A model generated the notes under the pieces. It worked only from the letters and a program-made list of their open reading frames with translations. It was not told the DNA's origin and searched no databases. From Sphingobium sp. (lineage in GTDB: Bacteria > Pseudomonadota > Alphaproteobacteria > Sphingomonadales > Sphingomonadaceae): a stretch of DNA of 27,411 nt. The translations under genes and the position numbers were made by a program. Shown in pieces: positions 22,153-27,411 of the stretch; the stretch's first letter is position 1, and each line of letters opens with the position of its first letter. The DNA is taken from NCBI RefSeq assembly GCF_003248505.1, contig NZ_QFOA01000076.1:1-27411 (forward strand), given 5' to 3'.

Positions 22153-22665
22153 ATGGTCAGCAAATCAGGAAAGTCGAAGCCGAAGAGCGGCTCGCGCGCG
22201 TCGCGCCGGACATCTGCAGCCGCGAAGCGGACCGAGGATGCTATCGCATTGCTCAAAGCCGATCACCGCGAGGTCAAGGCCATGTTCGAGCAATACGAGA
22301 AGACCGAAAGCGACAAAGAAAGAGAGGCGCTCGCCAGAAAGATATGCCGCGCCCTGACTGTCCATGCCCAGATCGAAGAAGAGATTTTTTACCCAGCGGC
22401 CTATGAGGCGCTCGACGACGATGACTTGCTTGACGAAGCCGAGGTGGAGCACGCCAGCGCCAAGGATCTGATTGCGCAGATCGAAGCAAGTTCGCCTTCT
22501 GAGCCACTATTCGATGCAAAGGTCAAAGTTCTTGGGGAATATGTCGATCACCACGTTCAGGAGGAGGAAAAGGAAATGTTCCCCGAATGTCGCGCTAGTG
22601 ACATGGACCTCAAGGCGCTCGGCGAACAGCTGCGCGCCAGGAAGAAAGAGATTTCGGCCGCATAG
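22153..22665 (+). CDS. Hemerythrin HHE-domain protein
   Basis: A 170-residue hemerythrin-like protein. A Lys/Ser/Arg-rich N-terminal tail (residues 1-27) precedes a four-helix HHE domain. The non-heme diiron ligand pattern is visible: LLKADHREV (H38), TVHAQIEEEIFYP (H71, E75), EVEHASAKDL (H100) and VDHHVQEEEKEMFP (H133/H134, E138). Such domains bind oxygen, NO or iron and are often induced by stress. I start at ATG 22153 because AAGGA is 8 bases upstream; ATG 22144 is in frame but only a base from it. It directly follows the EcfG-type promoter and precedes the catalase by 33 bases. Confidence 0.92.
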   Translation: MVSKSGKSKPKSGSRASRRTSAAAKRTEDAIALLKADHREVKAMFEQYEKTESDKEREALARKICRALTVHAQIEEEIFYPAAYEALDDDDLLDEAEVEHASAKDLIAQIEASSPSEPLFDAKVKVLGEYVDHHVQEEEKEMFPECRASDMDLKALGEQLRARKKEISAA

Positions 22666-22698
22666 TCATTAAGCGACAGTTCAAGAGAGGAGGACGAG

Positions 22699-24900
22699 AT
22701 GGCGAAGAACGGCAAGCGTGGCGACGGGAAAAGGAACGAGACGACTGCAAAGGCTAAAGAAGCTCTTCCGGCCGGGGCAGACTTGCCGCATAGCTATCAT
22801 GAACCTCAAGGCAATGGGGGTGAAACCCATCAGACGACTGAAGACGCTAACGCCACGTTGACCACTCAACAGGGCGTCCCCGTTGCTGACGATCAGAATA
22901 GCCTTAGGGCCGGCGCGCGCGGACCAACGCTGCTGGAAGACTTCATCTTGCGCGAGAAGATCTTTCACTTCGACCACGAGCGCATTCCCGAGCGCGTGGT
23001 TCATGCCCGCGGTTATGGCGCGCGCGGCGTATTCGAGCTCACCGAGAGCCTTGGCGATCTCACGCGCGCCGACATACTCTCGTCGGTAGGTCAACAAACC
23101 GAGGCTTTCGTCCGCTTTTCGACCGTGGCGGGCCGCGCAGGTTCGTTCGACCTCGCCCGCGACGTACGCGGCTTCGCCGTCAAATTCTATACGCGCGAAG
23201 GTAATTGGGATCTTGTCGGAAATAACATCCCTGTCTTCTTCATCCAGGATGCCATTAAATTCCCCGATCTCGTGCATGCCGTGAAGGAGGAGCCCGATAG
23301 GGCTTTTCCGCAGGCGCAGTCGGCCCACGACAATTTCTGGGACTTCGCGTCACTGATGCCAGAAGCTTGGCACATGGTCATGTGGCAGATGTCTGACCGC
23401 ACCATCCCGCGATCTTTCCGGACTATGGAAGGGTTCGGCGTCCACAGCTTCCGTCTGGTCAATGAGGCCGGCGCATCCACCTTCGTCAAATTTCACTGGA
23501 AGCCGCGGCAGGGGCTGCAATCTGTTCTGTGGAACGAGGCGGTCAAGATCAACGGAGCCGATCCGGATTTCCATCGCCGCGATTTATGGACCGCAATTGA
23601 GGCCGGAGACTTTCCACAGTGGGATCTGGGTGTTCAGCTGTTCACTCAAGAGCAGGCCGACAAGTTCGATTTCGACCACCTTGACGCCACCAAACTGATC
23701 CCGGAAGAAGTAGTGCCGGTGCGCAAGATCGGAACCCTGACGCTCAATCAGAACGTGGACAATTTCTTCGCAGAGACCGAGCAGGTGGCTTTCTGCACGC
23801 AACACGTCCCGCCGGGCATCGATTTCAGCGACGATCCTCTCCTGCACGGGCGCAATTTTTCCTATCTCGACACGCAGCTGAAGCGTCTCGGAACTCCAAA
23901 TTTCACCCACATACCTGTCAATGCGCCGCGTTGTCCGGTCATGAATTTCCAGCAGGACGGCCACATGGCGATGCGCAATCCCAAGGGACGCGCGAACTAT
24001 GAGCCAAACAGCTGGGGCCCCATGGCAGGGCCGCGCGAAAATCCGAAGACTGGTTTCAACTCGTTCTCAGCGCCAGTGGAGGGGGTGAAGCAGCGTCTCC
24101 GGTCCGAGACCTTCGCGGATCATTACAGTCAAGCGCGCCAGTTCTTCATCAGCCAAACGCCGATCGAACAAAAACATCTCGGCGACGCCTTTGTGTTCGA
24201 ACTTAGCAAATGCGAACGCGCCGACATCCGCGCGCGCGCTGTCTCGCATCTTCGCAATATTGACGAAAAACTGGCCGTCACGGTGGCTGAGGGTCTGGGT
24301 ATGCTGCTACCTGATGCCGCTGTGGCGGCAAAGCCGACTCTCGAGCTTCCTCCTTCCTCGGCGCTCAGCATTGTCGCCAACGGCCCGGGTTCGTTCAAGG
24401 GCCGTAAACTCGGCATTCTGCTCACGGACGGCTCAGACGCCCGCACGTTTGCAGCGCTGACTAAAGCGGCAGAGGATCAAAGCGCCCTCTGGGAAGTCAT
24501 CGCGCCAAAGATCGGAGGGGTTACCATGGGTAACGGCGAATTGGTGGCTGCAAAGCACAAACTCGACGGGGGCCCTTCGGTGTTGTTCGATGCCGTCGCG
24601 GTCCTTCCATCGGACGAGGGGGCCATAATGCTCGCTCAGGACGCAGTCGCAAAGGACTTTGTCTCAGACGCTTACGCGCACTGCAAATTCATCGGCCACA
24701 GCCCATCAGCTCTAACACTTTTTGCTGAAGCCCGCATTCCGCCGGAACTCGATGGTGGCTTCGTTGCGCTTGATGGCGCCAAGCCTTGTGACTCTTTCCT
24801 CAAACTGTGTGCTAATTTGCGATTCTGGGAACGTGAACTTAACGTCGATCTCGATGCGAAGGCTTTCGCCAAGAAGAACTCGGCGAAGCCCAAAGGATGA
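22699..24900 (+). CDS. katE: Large-subunit (HPII/KatE-type) monofunctional catalase
   Basis: A 733-residue heme catalase converting hydrogen peroxide to water and oxygen. A polar N-terminal extension (residues 1-60) leads into the catalase core. The core carries the distal histidine in RVVHARGYGA (H102), the active-site asparagine in LVGNNIPVFF (N175/N176) and the proximal heme tyrosine in RNFSYLDTQLKRLG (Y389). FVRFSTVAGRAGS and NFQQDGHMAMRN are further family blocks. A C-terminal flavodoxin/DJ-1-like domain (from about residue 565, GRKLGILLTDGSDA onward) marks the clade 2 large-subunit type, of which E. coli HPII (753 residues) is the reference. GAGGAGG lies 6 bases before the ATG. The stop overlaps the next start (ATGA), so it is translationally coupled to the flavoprotein. 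Confidence 0.97.
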   Translation: MAKNGKRGDGKRNETTAKAKEALPAGADLPHSYHEPQGNGGETHQTTEDANATLTTQQGVPVADDQNSLRAGARGPTLLEDFILREKIFHFDHERIPERVVHARGYGARGVFELTESLGDLTRADILSSVGQQTEAFVRFSTVAGRAGSFDLARDVRGFAVKFYTREGNWDLVGNNIPVFFIQDAIKFPDLVHAVKEEPDRAFPQAQSAHDNFWDFASLMPEAWHMVMWQMSDRTIPRSFRTMEGFGVHSFRLVNEAGASTFVKFHWKPRQGLQSVLWNEAVKINGADPDFHRRDLWTAIEAGDFPQWDLGVQLFTQEQADKFDFDHLDATKLIPEEVVPVRKIGTLTLNQNVDNFFAETEQVAFCTQHVPPGIDFSDDPLLHGRNFSYLDTQLKRLGTPNFTHIPVNAPRCPVMNFQQDGHMAMRNPKGRANYEPNSWGPMAGPRENPKTGFNSFSAPVEGVKQRLRSETFADHYSQARQFFISQTPIEQKHLGDAFVFELSKCERADIRARAVSHLRNIDEKLAVTVAEGLGMLLPDAAVAAKPTLELPPSSALSIVANGPGSFKGRKLGILLTDGSDARTFAALTKAAEDQSALWEVIAPKIGGVTMGNGELVAAKHKLDGGPSVLFDAVAVLPSDEGAIMLAQDAVAKDFVSDAYAHCKFIGHSPSALTLFAEARIPPELDGGFVALDGAKPCDSFLKLCANLRFWERELNVDLDAKAFAKKNSAKPKG

Positions 24901-25835
24901 TCGCGGAGAGAGCGGACTGCATTGTCGTAGGAGCCGGACCCGCTGGGCTGACCGCTGCTCTGTATATGGCGCGATATCGGCGCAGGGTGCTGGTCCTGCA
25001 TGATGTGTCGGCACGCGCTTTGCGCATCCCGCTCACTCATAACGCGCCTGGCTTTCCCGGCGGCATATCTGGGCCCGACCTCATAGCTCGCATGACGCGC
25101 CATGCAGAAAGCTACGGAGCAAGCGTCCGCGAGGCGTGCATCGTGAAGGCGATGCATGATGGCGAGATCTTCCGCGTGCAGAGCCAGACCGGTGAAAATT
25201 GGCATGCGCGCACACTGATTCTCGCTACCGGCCTCCATCTCAATCAGATCCCGCTCGAACATGGCGTGCACGAAGCGGCGATCCGCTCCGGAGTCCTTCG
25301 CTATTGCCCGATTTGCGATGCCTACGAACACACCGACCGGAAGATCGGCGTTATCGGATGTGACACACAAGGCGGCAACGAAGCGATGTTCTTGCGGCGA
25401 TATACCGACGATATCACGCTCATCCCATGCAGCTATGCCGACCTATCAGAACGCGAACGGAAGTCGCTAACAGACGCCGGAATCAGGATTGTTCGCCAGG
25501 CGGCAGCGAAATGTACGGCAAGCGGGGACAGTCTCTCCGTCGAATTGGCTAACGGCGAACGGCTCATATTTGATGTTGTCTATCCGGCACTTGGGGTTCG
25601 ACCGCGGACCGAGCTTGCGGAGGCACTGGGCCTTGCAACCGACGACAGTGGTTGTCTCGACCCGCAAACGCCGTTTGAAACACAAATACCTGGCCTCTAT
25701 TCCGCTGGCGATATCGTAGAGGGATTGGATCAAATCAACGTAGCCATTTCGCACGGCGCGATTGCCGCGACAAAGGCCCACAACTGGCTCCGTGAACTAG
25801 ACGGAGAATGCCTGCCCACAGATGCGGGTCACTGA
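24897..25835 (+). CDS. Thioredoxin-reductase-like FAD/NAD(P)H oxidoreductase
   Basis: A 312-residue two-domain flavoprotein of the thioredoxin reductase fold. It has an FAD-binding CIVVGAGPAGLTAALYMARY, a redox dithiol YCPICDAYEH (C137, C140), an NAD(P)-domain stretch KIGVIGCDTQGGNEAMFL and the C-terminal FAD block IPGLYSAGDIVEGLDQINVA. The second nucleotide motif is irregular (GCDTQGG in place of GxGxxG/A). CPICD instead of CATCD places it in the bacillithiol/ferredoxin-reductase-like or alkyl-hydroperoxide-reductase-like branch. The start overlaps the katE stop (ATGA). A role in the same peroxide defence is inferred from the coupling; the electron acceptor is unknown. Confidence 0.9.
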   Translation: MIAERADCIVVGAGPAGLTAALYMARYRRRVLVLHDVSARALRIPLTHNAPGFPGGISGPDLIARMTRHAESYGASVREACIVKAMHDGEIFRVQSQTGENWHARTLILATGLHLNQIPLEHGVHEAAIRSGVLRYCPICDAYEHTDRKIGVIGCDTQGGNEAMFLRRYTDDITLIPCSYADLSERERKSLTDAGIRIVRQAAAKCTASGDSLSVELANGERLIFDVVYPALGVRPRTELAEALGLATDDSGCLDPQTPFETQIPGLYSAGDIVEGLDQINVAISHGAIAATKAHNWLRELDGECLPTDAGH

Positions 25836-26424
25836 CGTGGAAGCGGTGGCTGCCTGGGTTGCGCCGGTTGCGACGATGATCGCGGCGGTGATGACCGCTG
25901 CTAATCTCGGCGCGCGCGTGACAGGATGGGGATTCGTCGTTTTCGTCATAGGCTCGGTCAGTTGGTCAATTGTTGGAATTTCATCTGGTCAAAGCAATTT
26001 GCTTTGGACCAACGGCTTTTTGACGTTCGTGAATGTTATCGGCGTGTGGCGCTGGCTTGGTCGCCAAGCCAAGTATGAGGATGGAGGGGCAGCAGCGGCA
26101 ACGCGGAGCGCACGGTCGCGTGTGCCAACGCTCTTTTCAGCCGCATCGCTCGTTGGGAGCAAGGTTACAGGGCCCGATGGTGGGACAATCGGGATAGTGA
26201 TCGATGCAATGGCCAAGTGCGACGGCGCGGCGCTAGCCTACGTCGTCGTTTCAGAAGGCGGTCTGGGAGGCGTTGGTGAGCGCCTTCATGCGCTCGATCC
26301 GGCGGCACTTGTTTTCGGCCATGATAACGTGTGCGCGAAGTTCAACGCTGATGAATTGGCTGCGCTGCCCGTACTTAATCCAGACCAATGGCCGGAACGG
26401 CTTAACGGCGGTTCAGCGCATTGA
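25822..26424 (+). CDS. Membrane protein with PRC-barrel domain
   Basis: A 200-residue protein. Residues 1-75 hold hydrophobic helices (AAWVAPVATMIAAVMTAANL, VTGWGFVVFVIGSVSWSIVG, LLWTNGFLTFVNVIGVWRWL). After a short linker, the C-terminal half is a PRC-barrel: LVGSKVTGPDGGTIGIVIDA, LAYVVVSEGGLGGVGERLHA and LDPAALVFGHDNVCAKFNAD. PRC-barrels occur in photosynthetic reaction-centre subunit H and in stress-linked proteins. It overlaps the preceding stop by 14 bases; a GTG at 25834 is an alternative start. It is probably the last gene of the EcfG-type operon. Its role is unknown. Confidence 0.85.
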   Translation: MRVTDVEAVAAWVAPVATMIAAVMTAANLGARVTGWGFVVFVIGSVSWSIVGISSGQSNLLWTNGFLTFVNVIGVWRWLGRQAKYEDGGAAAATRSARSRVPTLFSAASLVGSKVTGPDGGTIGIVIDAMAKCDGAALAYVVVSEGGLGGVGERLHALDPAALVFGHDNVCAKFNADELAALPVLNPDQWPERLNGGSAH

Positions 26425-26740
26425 CGCTGAGACAAGGTATGCGCCGTCCCGACCGACCTTGCAGGGCAGCCCCCGCGCTCAGCCTCGTTGCCTTCATCAA
26501 ATCGGGTACGCTGGAGCTACGAAAAAGCCTACTGAAATTGGGGCACTAACGGCGGGCAGCGGTTTGGTGTTCACGAGCGCGGTGACCGACGCAATTGGCC
26601 GTGGCTTAACGCGTCACTTATCGCCAGGAGATTTGTCATCTGACTGACAGCAACAACCACGGCGCCCCCTGCCACTTCAATCCCGAGACAAATTGATGCA
26701 AACTGGAAAGGAACCACGGGATGATGGCATTTAAGGGCGC
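26425..26740. other. Intergenic region upstream of the response-regulator gene
   Basis: No convincing gene is seen in these 316 bases. GGAAC occurs at 26709-26713, but its partner 16-17 bases downstream is TTAAG rather than GTT, so I do not call an EcfG-type promoter. No repeat or hairpin stands out. Confidence 0.4.
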
Positions 26741-27142
26741 ATGGAACCATCCATCCTGATTGTTGAAGATGAATACCTCATCGCGCTGGAGATGCAGAGC
26801 CATCTCGAGGACGTGGGTTATCGGGTCGTAGGCATAGCCGCTGACCTTGCGACGGCGCTGAAGTTTGCGGGCGAGAATTTTGATCTGGCTCTCGTTGACC
26901 TGAACCTCAGAGACGGACTCACCGGACCGGAGGTGGGGAGGCTGCTTGCTGAAAAGCATGGTGTGGCTGTCTTGTTCGTAACTGCTAACCCATCTCTCCT
27001 TGGCGCCGGTATCTCCGGCACGGTTGGCGTACTTACCAAGCCGACAGACAAAGAAAGCCTTTGTGCTGCGGTTGCCTTTGCGCTTGATTACCGCTTGGCA
27101 GAAGCCACAGAGCCGCCGAGCAAGCTACGCTTGTTTGGATAA
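26741..27142 (+). CDS. Single-domain response regulator
   Basis: A 133-residue CheY-like receiver with no output domain. The acidic pocket IVEDEYL (E9, D10), the phospho-acceptor LVDLNLRDG (D53), the switch threonine LFVTANP (T81) and the conserved lysine LTKP (K100) are all in place. Stand-alone receivers next to HWE kinases are common in alphaproteobacteria and often tune the general stress pathway. Its stop (TAA, 27140-27142) touches the stop of the minus-strand histidine kinase with no gap, and the two are a likely partner pair. No output domain is visible, so the downstream target is unknown. Confidence 0.92.
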   Translation: MEPSILIVEDEYLIALEMQSHLEDVGYRVVGIAADLATALKFAGENFDLALVDLNLRDGLTGPEVGRLLAEKHGVAVLFVTANPSLLGAGISGTVGVLTKPTDKESLCAAVAFALDYRLAEATEPPSKLRLFG

Positions 27143-27319
27143 TCAGGTGCGGCTGAGGGCCGAAAGTGGTACTTCGATCTGCACCGCCAATCCTTCAGGG
27201 AGCCACTCTCGGGTGATGCTGCCGCCCAACTGGTTCACAACGCTCATTTCGATTAGCCTGGTTCCGAATCCGGTCACGTTAGGGGCACATTGAACGGCAG
27301 GACCGCCACGTTCTGCGTG
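27143..27319 (-). CDS. HWE/HisKA_2-type histidine kinase, C-terminal fragment
   Basis: The minus-strand frame ending at TGA 27143 reads ERGGPAVQCAPNVTGFGTRL, then IEMSVVNQLGGSITREWLPE and GLAVQIEVPLSALSRT. This is the G2-box region of HATPase domains in HWE-type kinases (the GGP...GFGTRLIE...QLGG pattern), which phosphorylate response regulators. Upstream of the GGP block (left of 27319 in gene order) the frame stays open but carries no kinase-like sequence, and the tandem repeat at 27320-27364 begins there. The gene is probably interrupted by that element; alternatively, it simply continues with an unrecognisable linker beyond the window edge. Confidence 0.75.
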   Translation of the reverse strand, partial: HAERGGPAVQCAPNVTGFGTRLIEMSVVNQLGGSITREWLPEGLAVQIEVPLSALSRT

Positions 27320-27364
27320 GCGACAACTACGATGGCCGGTTGAGCGGCAACTATGATGGCCGGT
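27320..27364. repeat. Two-copy 24-bp-period tandem repeat, possible mobile-element end
   Basis: Copies at 27320-27340 and 27344-27364 match at 19 of 21 bases (core CAACTAYGATGGCCGGT). A degenerate TGARCGGCA motif occurs at both 27292 and 27342, hinting at a third copy. Short repeated blocks at an end are typical of IS21-like elements, but no transposase lies inside the window, so the assignment to a mobile element is inference. Confidence 0.45.
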
Positions 27365-27411
27365 AGGATCGGTTGTCTGGGCTGATCGTAGGGAGGGGCG
27401 TAGCCCTGACC

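Noticed and set aside
26273..26647. 124-residue plus-strand open frame after the PRC-barrel gene
   Set aside because: Its first half lies out of frame in the PRC-barrel gene, and its second half shows no family-like sequence or ribosome site.
26709..26735. EcfG-type promoter upstream of the response regulator
   Set aside because: GGAAC is present, but the downstream partner is TTAAG instead of GTT, and the gene starts about 6 bases later, leaving no room for a leader.
1..27411. CRISPR array, tRNA or rRNA genes
   Set aside because: No regularly spaced repeats, cloverleaf-like tRNA or rRNA-like sequence was found by eye.

Overview
The window looks like a chromosomal or large-plasmid accessory region of an alphaproteobacterium, most likely a member of the Sphingomonadales. 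The reasons are high GC, a SciP (DUF1153) CtrA-inhibitor homologue, a COG3650-type lipoprotein with a sphingomonad flavour, and an EcfG-type (GGAAC-N17-GTT) general-stress promoter. I cannot name the genus from sequence alone. No rRNA, tRNA or CRISPR array was seen.

Layout. (a) 1-2612, minus strand: an arsenic operon read as arsR, an ArsP-type permease, a small CxxC thioredoxin-fold protein and a flavin monooxygenase (ArsO-like) that runs off the left edge. It abuts the 3' remnant of a LysR-type regulator (2641-2781, plus strand), which looks like an insertion scar. (b) 3025-4233: a COG3650-type lipoprotein on the minus strand, flanked by two plus-strand intrinsic terminators that have no obvious plus-strand gene. 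(c) 4467-11133, plus strand: succinyl-CoA:acetate CoA-transferase, L,D-transpeptidase lipoprotein, VIT1/CCC1-type Fe/Mn transporter and a P2-type cation ATPase. (d) 11167-13202: a decay zone with two tiny membrane ORFs, a DUF5655 gene and a gdhA that is both frameshifted and 3'-truncated. (e) 13325-16767, plus strand: a stand-alone FMN/Fe-S glutamate-synthase-like protein, a divergent MreB/actin-like ATPase and an Rnk/GreA-C-type regulator.

(f) 16876-20617: a dense set of small stress-associated genes: GlsB/YeaQ, aquaporin Z, DUF937, DUF3597, dodecin, an unknown protein, DUF4332 and SciP. (g) 21014-26424, plus strand: a small lipoprotein, a DUF4126 membrane protein, then an apparent operon under an EcfG-type promoter. 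That operon encodes a hemerythrin, a large-subunit catalase, a thioredoxin-reductase-like flavoprotein overlapping the catalase stop, and a membrane/PRC-barrel protein. (h) 26741-27411: a single-domain response regulator converging with no gap on the C-terminus of an HWE-type histidine kinase, whose upstream part runs into a 24-bp-period tandem repeat that may be the edge of a mobile element.

Taken together, the region reads as a stress-defence and homeostasis island: arsenic, Fe/Mn and cation transport, osmotic/water balance, peroxide and flavin handling, and cell-envelope remodelling. Several junction scars (LysR remnant, gdhA, the ATPase 3' end, the right edge) indicate assembly by recombination. 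The most distinctive elements are the divergent actin-like ATPase, the translationally coupled catalase/flavoprotein operon and the orphan terminators.
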